From Gammaproteobacteria bacterium DTU037 (GTDB lineage: Bacteria > Pseudomonadota > Gammaproteobacteria > Pseudomonadales > Pseudomonadaceae), in contig LFRZ01000131.1 in assembly GCA_001513025.1 (NCBI GenBank), forward strand, positions 4,846 through 40,233: 35,388 nt of DNA, read 5' to 3'. The notes beneath the pieces are model-generated. The model saw only the letters and a list, made by a program, of their open reading frames with translations, was not told the origin of the DNA and did no database searches. The first letter of the stretch is position 1; each line of letters begins with the position of its first letter. The position numbers and the translations under genes were made by a program. Below are positions 1 through 10,203 of this stretch, one piece after another.

Positions 1-188
1 CGAGTATTCCACTCATCCATACCGGCTAGCACTTCATCCGACTGATGAATTGCCAGTACAGGGCCTTCTGCAAGGATATTGAGCTGGCTGTCGGTCACGA
101 TAGTGGCCATTTCAATGATCAGGTCATTATCGGTATCGAGACCGGTCATTTCCAAATCAATCCAAATTAAATTTTGTGCACTGTACAT
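1..188 (-). CDS. orn: Oligoribonuclease, 5' part only (runs off the left edge)
   Basis: Reading the minus strand from the ATG at 188 gives a protein starting [20 protein letters not shown] and continuing through [10 protein letters not shown] and [16 protein letters not shown]. This is the N-terminus of oligoribonuclease, the DEDDh 3'-5' exonuclease that clears 2-5 nt RNAs, including pGpG from c-di-GMP breakdown. The first catalytic motif, D-x-E (IDLEMTG), is visible at about residues 10-12. A strong ribosome site (GAGGTGA) lies 5 bases before the ATG, which supports this start. About 62 codons are present; the rest lies outside the window. It precedes hisC on the same strand order but is separated by about 50 bases. 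In P. aeruginosa, as I recall, orn is not beside hisC, so this junction looks rearranged. Confidence 0.93.
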   Translation of the reverse strand, partial: MYSAQNLIWIDLEMTGLDTDNDLIIEMATIVTDSQLNILAEGPVLAIHQSDEVLAGMDEWNT

Positions 189-238
189 GGCTCACCTCAA
201 GGTTATGCAACCTGCCGACACCGCGACAGACGGGTGGT

Positions 239-1294
239 TTAAATGCAGCTTTTTAAGGCATCAATTAATTTTTGATTCTGCTCATCAGTGCCGATAGTGA
301 TACGCAAAAACTGGTCAATACGCGGCTGCTTAAAGTGACGCACCAGTACACCTTGCTCACGTAATTGCGCAGCCAACTCTTGTGCGTCGCGACTTTTATG
401 CCGCGCAAAAACAAAGTTAGCCGCTGACGGCAACACCTCAAAATCGAGAGCACTTAAGGCCTCAACTACCCACTCACGACTGGCAATGACTTTATTGCGG
501 GTGAAGTGGAAGTGATCAGCATCAGCAAAAGCAGCAGCCGCACCAGCAATCGCAGCACGATCCAACGGATAAGAGTTAAAGCTATTTTTAATCCGCTCCA
601 ATCCTTCAATCAAATCAGGGTGACCCACGGCAATCCCGACACGTAAACCGGCTAAGGAGCGTGACTTGGATAAGGTTTGCGTGACCAATAAGTTATCGTA
701 TTGTTTAACTAAACTGATCGCCGACTCGCCACCAAAATCAATATAGGCCTCATCCACCAAGACCACTGAATCAGGATTAGCTTTTAAAATTTGCTCAACC
801 TTATCCAACTCCAGCAAGCAGCCTGTGGGCGCATTGGGATTGGGAAAAATAATACCGCCATTCGGTTGTTGGTAGTCTTCCACTCGAATCTGAAAATTTT
901 CATCCAGCGCCACTTGCTGCTGTTTGATGCCATAGAGGCCGCAGTACACGGGATAAAAACTGTAACTGATATCAGGAAACAGTAAAGGCTTGTCGTGCTG
1001 AAACAATGCATGAAAAGCATGCGCCAGCACTTCATCCGAGCCATTCCCGACAAATACATACTGCGGACCCACTGAATAGTAATCAGCCACGGCATGTTTA
1101 AGCAGATCGCTATTGGGATCAGGATACAGGCGCAGGTCTTCATTGATTTGCGTCTGCATCGCAAGGATGGCCTTAGGCGATGGCCCATACGGGTTTTCAT
1201 TGGTATTGAGCTTGACTAAACGCTCAATCTTCGGTTGCTCACCCGGTACATAAGGCACCAGATTATTAACAAACGGACTCCAAAACTTGCTCAC
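239..1294 (-). CDS. hisC: Histidinol-phosphate aminotransferase
   Basis: A 351-residue fold-type I PLP aminotransferase that converts imidazole-acetol phosphate to L-histidinol phosphate in histidine biosynthesis. The N-terminal motif [13 protein letters not shown], the YPDPNS segment, the N-x-N-x-P-T-G substrate/PLP segment (PNPNAPTG), the VDEAYIDF motif and the PLP-lysine region [14 protein letters not shown] are all present and in family order. Length is normal for HisC. The start is GTG at 1294, preceded by AGGAG eight bases upstream; no better ATG lies nearby. It follows hisD after a gap of about 90 bases and may be cotranscribed with hisD, hisG and murA. Other aminotransferases of this fold exist, but the his neighbours make HisC by far the likeliest. 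Confidence 0.95.
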   Translation of the reverse strand: MSKFWSPFVNNLVPYVPGEQPKIERLVKLNTNENPYGPSPKAILAMQTQINEDLRLYPDPNSDLLKHAVADYYSVGPQYVFVGNGSDEVLAHAFHALFQHDKPLLFPDISYSFYPVYCGLYGIKQQQVALDENFQIRVEDYQQPNGGIIFPNPNAPTGCLLELDKVEQILKANPDSVVLVDEAYIDFGGESAISLVKQYDNLLVTQTLSKSRSLAGLRVGIAVGHPDLIEGLERIKNSFNSYPLDRAAIAGAAAAFADADHFHFTRNKVIASREWVVEALSALDFEVLPSAANFVFARHKSRDAQELAAQLREQGVLVRHFKQPRIDQFLRITIGTDEQNQKLIDALKSCI

Positions 1295-1385
1295 GTGTTG
1301 CGCTCCTAAACTGAGTCAATCGCCACGTCTTACGCAGCGATTTAAATGCTCGATAACCACCATTTGCAGCGATTAGTCTATCGGT

Positions 1386-2699
1386 CTAATCCGCCTTGAT
1401 ACGGTATTCGGCTGAACGCGCGTGCGCGGTTAACGACTCACCACGCGCTAACACCGAGGCCACTTTACCCAACTCAGAGGCCCCCTCAGGGCTGCAATAA
1501 ATGATGGATGAGCGCTTTTGGAAATCATATACGCCTAAGGGTGATGAGAAGCGCGCAGTACCTGAAGTGGGCAATACGTGGTTTGGCCCAGCACAATAAT
1601 CGCCTAAGGCTTCCGCGGTGTAACGGCCCATAAAGATCGCTCCCGCATGACGAATCAGCGGCAGTAATTCCTCAGGATTTTCAACCGATAACTCTAAGTG
1701 TTCTGGCGCAATACGGTTGGCCACTGCAATGGCTTGCGCCATATCAGCCACCTGAATCAAAGCACCGCGCTCACGTAATGACACGCGAGCAATGCTTTCA
1801 CGCTCTAAGGTTGGCAGTAGACGCTGCATGCTTTGCTCAACGCGATCGAGGAAGTCCGCATCAGGACTGAGCAGAATGGATTGGGCGTCTTCATCGTGTT
1901 CCGCTTGCGAGAATAGATCCATGGCAATCCAATCCGGATCGGTTTTACCATCGCAGACCACCAAAATCTCTGATGGGCCAGCAATCATATCAATCCCGAC
2001 TTTACCGAACACATGGCGTTTAGCCGTGGCAACATAGATATTGCCAGGACCGACAATCTTATCTACCGGCGGCACACTTTCGGTACCGTAGGCCAGCGCC
2101 GCCACTGCTTGCGCGCCACCAATGGTAAAGACACGGTCAACACCAGCAATCGCCGCCGCCGCCAAAACCAATTCGTTGATCTCACCACGCGGTGTCGGTA
2201 CCACCATCACCACTTCAGGCACACCCGCGACCTTGGCAGGTATAGCATTCATCAAGACTGAAGACGGATAGGAGGCTTTACCACCGGGCACATAGAGACC
2301 TGCGCGATCCAGAGGGGTAATTTTTTGGCCCAGCACGGTGCCATCGGCTTCTTGGTAGCGCCATGAGTCTTGCACTTGGCGCTCGTGGTACAGACGCACA
2401 CGTTCAGCCGCTGTTTCCAGTGCGCTGCGTTGCTCAGGAGTAATACGGGTCAGGGCCAATTCAAGACGTTCACGCGGCAGAATCAAGTCACTCATCTGCG
2501 CCACATCAAGACCATCAAACTGACGGGTGTAATCAATCAGTGCGGCATCACCGCGCGTGCGTACATTATCAATGATATCTAATACGCGCTGATTAATGCT
2601 GGCATCAGACACACTTTCCCAACTTAATAGCTGATCAAGTTGGGTAGTAAACGCTGCATCTTGGGCATTTAAACGTCGAACAAACTTCGCTGCAGTCAT
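1386..2699 (-). CDS. hisD: Histidinol dehydrogenase
   Basis: A 437-residue zinc enzyme that oxidises L-histidinol to L-histidine in two NAD-dependent steps, the last stage of the pathway. Recognisable segments include [21 protein letters not shown] (read from about residue 120), the zinc-ligand segment [20 protein letters not shown] with its catalytic His, and [18 protein letters not shown] near the C-terminus. The frame is open to 2747, but the ATG at 2699 ([14 protein letters not shown]) matches the Pseudomonas N-terminus and has a GAGG ribosome site just upstream, so I chose it. It lies between hisG and hisC. About 125 bases separate it from hisG, room for a small spacer but no separate gene. 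Confidence 0.96.
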   Translation of the reverse strand: MTAAKFVRRLNAQDAAFTTQLDQLLSWESVSDASINQRVLDIIDNVRTRGDAALIDYTRQFDGLDVAQMSDLILPRERLELALTRITPEQRSALETAAERVRLYHERQVQDSWRYQEADGTVLGQKITPLDRAGLYVPGGKASYPSSVLMNAIPAKVAGVPEVVMVVPTPRGEINELVLAAAAIAGVDRVFTIGGAQAVAALAYGTESVPPVDKIVGPGNIYVATAKRHVFGKVGIDMIAGPSEILVVCDGKTDPDWIAMDLFSQAEHDEDAQSILLSPDADFLDRVEQSMQRLLPTLERESIARVSLRERGALIQVADMAQAIAVANRIAPEHLELSVENPEELLPLIRHAGAIFMGRYTAEALGDYCAGPNHVLPTSGTARFSSPLGVYDFQKRSSIIYCSPEGASELGKVASVLARGESLTAHARSAEYRIKAD

Positions 2700-2825
2700 A
2701 GCGGGCCTCAATAGTAAAAAAACATTCGGGCGCCGCCAGACTAGCAAACCTTCTGCGCGGGCACCCGATCAATTCGGCTATGACGCAGATAGGTTGTGTG
2801 CATCAGCACACAAGCAGACTTACTA

Positions 2826-3455
2826 TCAGTGTCGTGCGTTAACCGCAGCACTTAAGGTATCAATCAACGCTTGAATATCAGCATGCTTCATTTTCATTGA
2901 AGCTCGATTGACAATTAAACGTGAACTGATATGTGCGATCAGCTCTTGCGGCTCCAAACCATTGGCGCGCAAGGTGTTACCAGTATCAACTACGTCAATG
3001 ATTTTATCAGCCAGCCCGACTAGCGGTGCCAATTCCATTGAACCGTACAGTTTAATGATATCCACCTGACGACCTTGCTCAGCATAGTAACGTTTGGCCA
3101 CATTGACGAACTTAGTCGCGACACGCAAACGGCCAGTTGGCTCAGGGGCATCCACAGCGCCAGCGGTCATCAACTTGCACTGGGCAATCTGCAAATCGAG
3201 CGGTTCGTACAAACCTTGGCCGCCGTACTCAAGCAGCACATCTTTACCCGCTACACCGAGATCCGCTGCGCCTAGCTCAACATAAGTTGGCACATCGGTG
3301 GCGCGTACGATCAGTAAACGCACATCATCACGCGTCGTGGGGATGATGAGTTTACGGCTTTTTTCTGGATTTTCGGTCGGTACAATACCCGCCTGCTCTA
3401 ATAGCGGCAGGGTATCGTCCAGAATCCGACCTTTGGATAATGCAATAGTTAACAT
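2826..3455 (-). CDS. hisG: ATP phosphoribosyltransferase, short form
   Basis: Catalyses the first, feedback-controlled step of histidine biosynthesis (ATP + PRPP to phosphoribosyl-ATP). The 209-residue protein begins [19 protein letters not shown] and carries the PRPP-binding segment [13 protein letters not shown] near residue 160. Its length is that of the short HisG form lacking the C-terminal regulatory domain. Short HisG needs HisZ as regulatory subunit; hisZ is not in this window. The ATG at 3455 is preferred over the longer open frame (to 3533), which would run deep into murA. The gene begins 4 bases after the murA stop, so the two are almost certainly cotranscribed. Confidence 0.95.
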   Translation of the reverse strand: MLTIALSKGRILDDTLPLLEQAGIVPTENPEKSRKLIIPTTRDDVRLLIVRATDVPTYVELGAADLGVAGKDVLLEYGGQGLYEPLDLQIAQCKLMTAGAVDAPEPTGRLRVATKFVNVAKRYYAEQGRQVDIIKLYGSMELAPLVGLADKIIDVVDTGNTLRANGLEPQELIAHISSRLIVNRASMKMKHADIQALIDTLSAAVNARH

Positions 3456-3459
3456 AAGA

Positions 3460-4985
<1,526 letters not shown>

Positions 4986-5064
4986 AATTAACCTCATTGA
5001 CAGCAGCCAGCATCTTTGCGGCCGCTACATTAGCACTTATTTAATTTTTACTGCACAGACAAGG

Positions 5065-5379
5065 TCAGGGTTCAATCCCGAGAATCTCGGTTAAGCCGCA
5101 GACTTGGGCAATTTTGCGCATATCTTCAGGTAGCTCAGACAGCTGCACTGTTTTACCGTATTGCTGGCCATCGCGCATAAAGGCTAATAATAAAGCCAGC
5201 CCGACACTACTGGACTTGTCCACCCCTGCACAATTTAACTCTACAGTCGGTACCGCACTGGCACGGATTAAGGCACGTCCTTGCTCACGTAGCAAAGGTC
5301 CGGTGCTGTAATCCAACACACCTTTAATGTGCATAACGCCTTGTGCATTCATAGTAACATCGGCCTGCGACTGACTCAC
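5065..5379 (-). CDS. mlaB: MlaB-type STAS-domain protein
   Basis: A 104-residue single STAS-domain protein, cytoplasmic partner of the MlaFE ABC transporter that maintains outer-membrane lipid asymmetry. Visible features are the N-terminal strand region, the VELNCAGVDKSSSVGLALLL core with its conserved Ser (STAS helix start) and the C-terminal LPEDMRKIAQVCGLTEIL. It begins at 5379 with a 4-base overlap (ATGA) with the mlaC stop, showing translational coupling. Sequence conservation in this small family is low, so the identification leans on position as well as the STAS pattern. Confidence 0.88.
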   Translation of the reverse strand: MSQSQADVTMNAQGVMHIKGVLDYSTGPLLREQGRALIRASAVPTVELNCAGVDKSSSVGLALLLAFMRDGQQYGKTVQLSELPEDMRKIAQVCGLTEILGIEP

Positions 5380-6008
5380 GCCTCCTCCTCAGCAGCACGT
5401 GTCTTAGCTACTGTGTCGACCCAAGAATCAATCACTCGGTCAAGGTTATGCGCATTGCGCTGCATGGCTTCGGCAAACTGATCTCTAAATAACTTGCCAA
5501 GATTAATGCCGTTCAGTACTACGTTACGCATACGCCATTGGTTATCGATTTTAACCATAGTGTAAGAGACGGGGTACACAATACCTTTATGATCCGTGAC
5601 TTCCATACGTACTTCACTGCGCATATCTCCTTGCGCAAGGCTGCCTGGCAGAACGCGAATACTTTGATTATCGTACTCAAGCAAGGCATTGCCATAAAAC
5701 TGCATCAAGCTGCGTTTAAAGTTCTCTTGAAAGCGCTGCATTTGTGCAGGTGTTGCCCGCCGTGAGTAACGCACAGTCATTACACTTTTGGAAATACCAT
5801 CAGCGTCCACCACTGGACCCAAAATTGTGTCCATCGCCGTATAAAAAGCTGCTGGATCAGTACGGTATTTATCTTTATTGGCCTTTAAATCGGCCAACAG
5901 GCTATTGGTGGTTTGTTCCACCACCGTATGCGCATCAATGGCTGCGACACTGACGCCGGTGAAGGCCAGCAAGGTGAATAATAAAGCATGACGTAACATG
6001 GCCAACAT
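5376..6008 (-). CDS. mlaC: MlaC periplasmic phospholipid-binding protein
   Basis: A 210-residue exported protein. Residues 1-23 form a typical signal peptide (basic start, hydrophobic core, VSVAA before IDAH). The mature part has the MlaC/Ttg2D pattern: TDPAAFYTAMDTILGPVVD, SVMTVRYSRRATPAQMQRF, and VYPVSYTMVKIDNQWRMRNV followed by LNGINLGKLFRDQF. MlaC carries phospholipid through the periplasm between the outer-membrane complex and MlaFEDB. It follows mlaD after about 5 bases and overlaps mlaB by 4. In Pseudomonas the same protein is often called Ttg2D, from solvent-tolerance work. Confidence 0.94.
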   Translation of the reverse strand: MLAMLRHALLFTLLAFTGVSVAAIDAHTVVEQTTNSLLADLKANKDKYRTDPAAFYTAMDTILGPVVDADGISKSVMTVRYSRRATPAQMQRFQENFKRSLMQFYGNALLEYDNQSIRVLPGSLAQGDMRSEVRMEVTDHKGIVYPVSYTMVKIDNQWRMRNVVLNGINLGKLFRDQFAEAMQRNAHNLDRVIDSWVDTVAKTRAAEEEA

Positions 6009-6013
6009 AATGA

Positions 6014-6475
6014 TTATTCCTGATTAACAGTGTTCATTAAAAACTTACCAATCAGCTCTTCAAGGACCAAAGAGGACTGAGTGTCATAAATCACATCACC
6101 ATCCTTTAAGACCTCATCTTCGCCACCGACACTGAAGCTGATATATTTTTCGCCCAGCAAACCCGCAGTCAGAATCAATGCGGTGCTGTCAATCGGCAGA
6201 TTATTAACTCTGCGCTGTACTTCCATAGTGACCTTACCAGTGTAGGTTTCTGTGTCGAAATCAATCGCCACCACCTTCCCCACAGTCACCCCAGCCATCG
6301 TCACTTTAGCGCGTGTGGTTAAACCAGCGATATTGTCAAAGTGAGCAATTAATTTATAGGTATCGGTGCTACTGGCAACGGTTAAGCCACTGACCCTAAG
6401 AGCCAATAACAATAACGCGAGAATACCTGCCAATAAAAACACGCCCACACTAATCTCTACGGCACGGATTCGCAT
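6014..6475 (-). CDS. mlaD: MlaD MCE-domain substrate-binding protein
   Basis: A 153-residue protein with one N-terminal membrane helix (VGVFLLAGILALLLLALRVSG) and one MCE domain (about residues 40-115, including GLTTRAKVTMAGVTVGKVVAI). MlaD forms the periplasmic ring of the inner-membrane Mla transporter and hands lipid to or from MlaC. I chose the ATG at 6475 ([13 protein letters not shown]): it overlaps the mlaE stop by one base (TGATG), which indicates coupled translation. Upstream codons in the same frame are mlaE read out of register. Confidence 0.95.
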   Translation of the reverse strand: MRIRAVEISVGVFLLAGILALLLLALRVSGLTVASSTDTYKLIAHFDNIAGLTTRAKVTMAGVTVGKVVAIDFDTETYTGKVTMEVQRRVNNLPIDSTALILTAGLLGEKYISFSVGGEDEVLKDGDVIYDTQSSLVLEELIGKFLMNTVNQE

Positions 6476-7272
6476 CAGAAATCTCCAAACATTAAAGCAG
6501 TCAAAATAAAGTCCAAACCCAACACCGCTAACGAGGCATACACCACCGTACGCGTGGTGGCACGACTGATCCCTTCCGACGTGGGTTCGCAATCATAGCC
6601 TTGGAATACCGCAATCCAAGTCACTACAAAAGCAAACACGACACTTTTAATCACGCCATTGAGCACATCATTATAAAAGTCGACACTGTTGGTCATATTG
6701 CCCCAGTACGAGCCCTCATACACACCCAACCAATCCACCGCGACCATCGCGCCGCCCCAAATCCCCACCACGGAAAAAATCGCCGCCAGTAAGGGCATTG
6801 AGATAAAGCCAGCCCATAAACGCGGGGCAATAATATATTTAAGCGGATCAACCCCGATCATCTCAAGGCTCGACAACTGCTCAGTGGATTTCATATTGCC
6901 AATTTCTGCGGTTAAGGCCGAACCGGCGCGCCCAGCAAACAGTAATGCAGTGACCACCGGCCCCAATTCACGCAGCAAGGTCAAAGCAACCATTTGCCCA
7001 ACCGCTTGTTCAGAGCCAAAGTCAACCAAGATACTATAGCCTTGCAGCGCCAGCACCATGCCAATAAACAGCCCCGAAACAATAATAATCGCCAGCGATA
7101 ATACGCCAACCGAGTACAACTGTTTAACCAGCAAATGCAGACCTGTACCCGCCCCGCCTCGACCAATCAACACATGCCATAAAAATATCAGCGAACGGCC
7201 CAACGCTTGCACCGTGTCTAGGCCTGAGCGGCCCAATAAAGCGATACGCTCGAGTAACGACTTGCGCGCCAT
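6475..7272 (-). CDS. mlaE: MlaE permease of the phospholipid ABC transporter
   Basis: A 265-residue inner-membrane permease of the MlaE/YrbE family with about five hydrophobic segments. The conserved family blocks are visible: [36 protein letters not shown], and [20 protein letters not shown]. It works with the MlaF ATPase, MlaD and MlaB. The ATG at 7272 directly abuts the mlaF stop (7273-7275) with no spacer, and the 3' end overlaps mlaD by one base, so the operon is very compact. Confidence 0.96.
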   Translation of the reverse strand: MARKSLLERIALLGRSGLDTVQALGRSLIFLWHVLIGRGGAGTGLHLLVKQLYSVGVLSLAIIIVSGLFIGMVLALQGYSILVDFGSEQAVGQMVALTLLRELGPVVTALLFAGRAGSALTAEIGNMKSTEQLSSLEMIGVDPLKYIIAPRLWAGFISMPLLAAIFSVVGIWGGAMVAVDWLGVYEGSYWGNMTNSVDFYNDVLNGVIKSVVFAFVVTWIAVFQGYDCEPTSEGISRATTRTVVYASLAVLGLDFILTALMFGDF

Positions 7273-8082
7273 TTAGCGACCTCCTAATAAGTCGTTACGA
7301 TAGTCCGGTGCGTCAAAGTGAAACGGCACCGGTCCATCTGGAATGCCTTGCATAAACTGACGAATGCGTGGGTTCTCTGAATTCATTAATTCGTCTGGCT
7401 TACCTTGGCCCAACACCTGACCATCACCTATGACATACAAATAATCAGAAATACTCGCCGTTTCTGCCAGATCATGCGATACCACTACACTGGTAATACC
7501 CAAAGCATCGTTGAGTAAGCGAATTAAACGCACCAACACACCTTTAGCAATAGGATCTTGACCAACAAAGGGCTCGTCATACAATAAAATATCTGGGTCT
7601 AAGGCAATTGCCCGCGCTAAGGCGACACGGCGTTTCATCCCGCCGGATAACTCGTCAGGCATTAAATCAATCGCCCCGCGCAAACCCACTGCTTGCAACT
7701 TCATTAAGACAATATCGCGGATCATTTCATCGGGCAGCTGGGTGTGCACGCGCAATGGAAAGGCGACGTTCTCAAACACATTTAAATCCGTAAACAGCGC
7801 ACCACTTTGAAATAGCACACCAAACTGCTTGCGCATATCAAATAAATCACTGCGCGATAAGTCTGGCAGGTTTTGCCCGTTGACCCAGACTTCGCCTTGT
7901 TCAGGCTTAAGTTGTGCCGCCATCAGGCGTAATAATGTAGTTTTTCCACAACCTGACGGGCCCATCACACCAGTGACTTTGCCACGCGGGAAACGGATAT
8001 CGACATTATCGAAAATTTTTCGCGAGCCGCGATTAAAGGTCAATCCTTTTAGCTCTACGGCGAAAGCATCGTCAGCCGACAT
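7273..8082 (-). CDS. mlaF: MlaF ATPase of the phospholipid ABC transporter
   Basis: A 269-residue ABC ATPase. Walker A is GPSGCGKTT (residues 41-49), the Q-loop segment is LFQSGALF, the signature is LSGGMKRR, Walker B is LLYDEPFVGQDP and the switch His is in VVVSHDLAETAS. It powers phospholipid movement by the MlaFEDB complex. It is first in the minus-strand run mlaF-E-D-C-B-ibaG-murA-hisG. A GGGAG ribosome site precedes the ATG at 8082. In Pseudomonas the gene is also known as ttg2A. Confidence 0.96.
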   Translation of the reverse strand: MSADDAFAVELKGLTFNRGSRKIFDNVDIRFPRGKVTGVMGPSGCGKTTLLRLMAAQLKPEQGEVWVNGQNLPDLSRSDLFDMRKQFGVLFQSGALFTDLNVFENVAFPLRVHTQLPDEMIRDIVLMKLQAVGLRGAIDLMPDELSGGMKRRVALARAIALDPDILLYDEPFVGQDPIAKGVLVRLIRLLNDALGITSVVVSHDLAETASISDYLYVIGDGQVLGQGKPDELMNSENPRIRQFMQGIPDGPVPFHFDAPDYRNDLLGGR

Positions 8083-8122
8083 GTAAACTCCCGCTAAATA
8101 AAATCAAGTGGCTGAAAGCTAG

Positions 8123-8150
8123 AGTATTCCTAGATATTTTCAGCATGCAA
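8123..8150 (-). promoter_or_regulatory. Possible sigma-70 promoter for the mla operon
   Basis: On the minus strand TTGCAT (8150-8145) and AATACT (8128-8123) are 16 bases apart and about 40 bases upstream of the mlaF start. Both boxes are only partial matches, so this is a suggestion. Confidence 0.35.
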
Positions 8151-8246
8151 TAAACCACGCAATATAGCACTGTCAGAGCAGACACCCAATAGCGAAGGCC
8201 TACAGTGACACAAAACAGTGTGGGGTTTCACAGAATAGTTTTAAGC

Positions 8247-8274
8247 AAAAAAGGCACTTTAAAAGTGCCTTTTT
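8247..8274 (-). terminator. Rho-independent terminator downstream of slyD
   Basis: GGCACT (8253-8258) pairs with AGTGCC (8264-8269) around a 5-base loop. An A run lies on the left and a T run on the right, so the hairpin has a U-tail in both directions. It sits about 25 bases after the slyD stop. Confidence 0.85.
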
Positions 8275-8298
8275 GTAATTGACGCACTGCGTTAGCAA

Positions 8299-8784
8299 TT
8301 AATGCTGATGGCCGCCAGCACCGTGCACGTGACCATGCGCCAGTTCTTCTTCGCTCGCGGCACGCACACTGATGATTTTAACTTTGAAGTTAAGCGTCTG
8401 CCCAGCCAGTGGGTGGTTACCATCGATAGTGACCTGATCACCATCAACATCACGAATAGTCACAATTTGCATGCCACCGTCAGGCGCTGAAGCATGAAAT
8501 TGCATACCCACTTCCAGCTCATCCACACCTTCAAACATTTCACGACCCAAGTTGGTGATCAACTCGGCGCTGTACTCACCGTACGCGTCTTCTGGTGCAA
8601 TGCTCACTTCTAACTCATCGTCGACAGTTTTGCCGACCAATGCATTTTCTAAACCAGCAATAATGTTGCCTGCACCATGTAAATAAACCAACGGTTCTGC
8701 GCCTGCAGAACTGTCAATTACTTCACCAGCGTCGTTACTGAGCGTGTAGTCAATGGCGACAACGTGTTGATTGGCGATCAGCAT
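8299..8784 (-). CDS. slyD: SlyD-type FKBP peptidyl-prolyl isomerase
   Basis: A 161-residue FKBP-type cis-trans prolyl isomerase and chaperone. The FKBP half motifs VVAIDYTLSNDAGEVIDSS and PLVYLHGAGNIIAGLENALVG are followed by an inserted IF-type domain (about residues 65-125) and the return strand NHPLAGQTLNFKVKI. The C-terminus is His-rich (HGHVHGAGGHQH), as in metal-binding SlyD proteins, though shorter than in E. coli. It is transcribed away from ackA. The slyD/ackA-pta arrangement is what I remember from Pseudomonas. No strong ribosome site is obvious before the ATG. Confidence 0.93.
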   Translation of the reverse strand: MLIANQHVVAIDYTLSNDAGEVIDSSAGAEPLVYLHGAGNIIAGLENALVGKTVDDELEVSIAPEDAYGEYSAELITNLGREMFEGVDELEVGMQFHASAPDGGMQIVTIRDVDGDQVTIDGNHPLAGQTLNFKVKIISVRAASEEELAHGHVHGAGGHQH

Positions 8785-8992
8785 AAAATAGAAACCTATA
8801 TCAAAATGAATGTAGGCGAAAGTTTACCTGCACCTGAGCTGTAATGCGACTTTAGATTAAATAGACTAATGCGTACTTGACCTACCTCCCCTCGCGCATG
8901 AAGATTAGGAAACCTTATAAATGATCCGGCCTTTATATCTGCAGCACGGGGTCGCATCCAACTGTTTATTTTATGTAGCAAAAGGATCTTCA

Positions 8993-10186
8993 ATGTCGTC
9001 TCGAAATGTACTGGTTATCAACAGCGGCAGCTCTTCTATCAAATTCGCACTAGTGAATGAGGACAGCGAACAATTTCTAATCCAAGGCTTAGCAGAGCGT
9101 TTAGGCAGCAGCGATGCCGTTTTAAACTGGCAACTGGGCGATGAGAAACATGTCGCACAATTACCCGGAGCAGACCACAAAGAGGCTTTTGCACGCTTAT
9201 TACCTTTAGTGCAAAAAGCCAGCCATGGCAAACTCAATGGTATTGGTCACCGTGTCGTGCACGGCGGCGCCCACTTTACTGCCGCCTCTGCGCTGAACCG
9301 TGAGGTGATTGATGTGATTCGCCGCGCGGCCGTATTGGCACCACTGCATAATCCCGCGGGTTTAATTGGTATTGACGCAGCCATGACGCTGTATCCTGAA
9401 TTAACCCAAGTGGCTGTGTTTGATACCGCCTTCCACCAAACCATGCCGCCGCACGCTTACCGTTATGCTGTACCTGAGCACCTGTACACAGACCACCATG
9501 TGCGTCGTTACGGTTTCCACGGTACCAGCCATATGTATGTCAGCCGTAAAGCTGCGGTGATGACGGGCTTACCTGTTGAAGACAGCTGCTGGTTGACGGC
9601 ACACCTGGGCAACGGTTGCTCCACCTGCGCCATCGTTAACGGTGAAAGTTTAGACACCAGCATGGGCTTAACGCCGCTGGAAGGTTTAGTGATGGGCACG
9701 CGCAGCGGTGATGTTGATCCAAGCTTGCACAACCATTTAGCGCGTACTTTAGGCTGGGATACTCAGCGTATTGAAACAGTACTGACCAAAGAAAGTGGTT
9801 TGCTGGGCTTATCTGGTCTATCCAATGATATGCGCACCCTGATCGAAGCCAGCAACAAAGGAGATGAGCGTGCCATTCTAGCGATTGAAGTCTTCTGCTA
9901 CCGTTTAGCCAAATCACTGGCGGGCATGGCTTGTGCACTACCTAGACTGGATGGTTTGATTTTTACCGGCGGTATTGGTGAAAACGCCAGCTTAGTGCGC
10001 AGTAAAACACTGGAACACATGCGCTTATTCAACTTCAAGCTGGATGAAGCAGCAAACCTGAAGTGTATTCGTGGTGAAGAAGGTACTATCAGTGCTGAAA
10101 ATCATCCGCGTGTATTGGTTATCCCGACCAACGAAGAACGCCAGATCGCTGTTGAAACACTGGCTTTAATCGACGCTAACGCTTAA
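8993..10186 (+). CDS. ackA: Acetate kinase
   Basis: A 397-residue ASKHA-fold kinase that interconverts acetate + ATP and acetyl phosphate + ADP. Family signature 1 ([15 protein letters not shown]) opens the protein and signature 2 ([15 protein letters not shown]) lies near residue 173. HRVVHGG, the HLGNGCS phosphate loop and the FTGGIGENA segment are also present. I chose the ATG at 8993, with AAGGA eight bases before it, although the frame is open to 8921; the earlier residues do not resemble the family. It is followed by pta after 17 bases, forming the acetate fermentation/overflow pair. Confidence 0.97.
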   Translation: MSSRNVLVINSGSSSIKFALVNEDSEQFLIQGLAERLGSSDAVLNWQLGDEKHVAQLPGADHKEAFARLLPLVQKASHGKLNGIGHRVVHGGAHFTAASALNREVIDVIRRAAVLAPLHNPAGLIGIDAAMTLYPELTQVAVFDTAFHQTMPPHAYRYAVPEHLYTDHHVRRYGFHGTSHMYVSRKAAVMTGLPVEDSCWLTAHLGNGCSTCAIVNGESLDTSMGLTPLEGLVMGTRSGDVDPSLHNHLARTLGWDTQRIETVLTKESGLLGLSGLSNDMRTLIEASNKGDERAILAIEVFCYRLAKSLAGMACALPRLDGLIFTGGIGENASLVRSKTLEHMRLFNFKLDEAANLKCIRGEEGTISAENHPRVLVIPTNEERQIAVETLALIDANA

Positions 10187-10203
10187 TACAGGACGCTTGA
10201 TTC

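Noticed and set aside
79..297. Plus-strand open frame across the orn/hisC gap
   Set aside because: It is antisense to the start of orn and the end of hisC, has no ribosome site and resembles nothing.
5065..5095. tRNA-like GGTTCAATCCC string
   Set aside because: It encodes the C-terminus of MlaB; no acceptor stem, anticodon arm or other tRNA element surrounds it.
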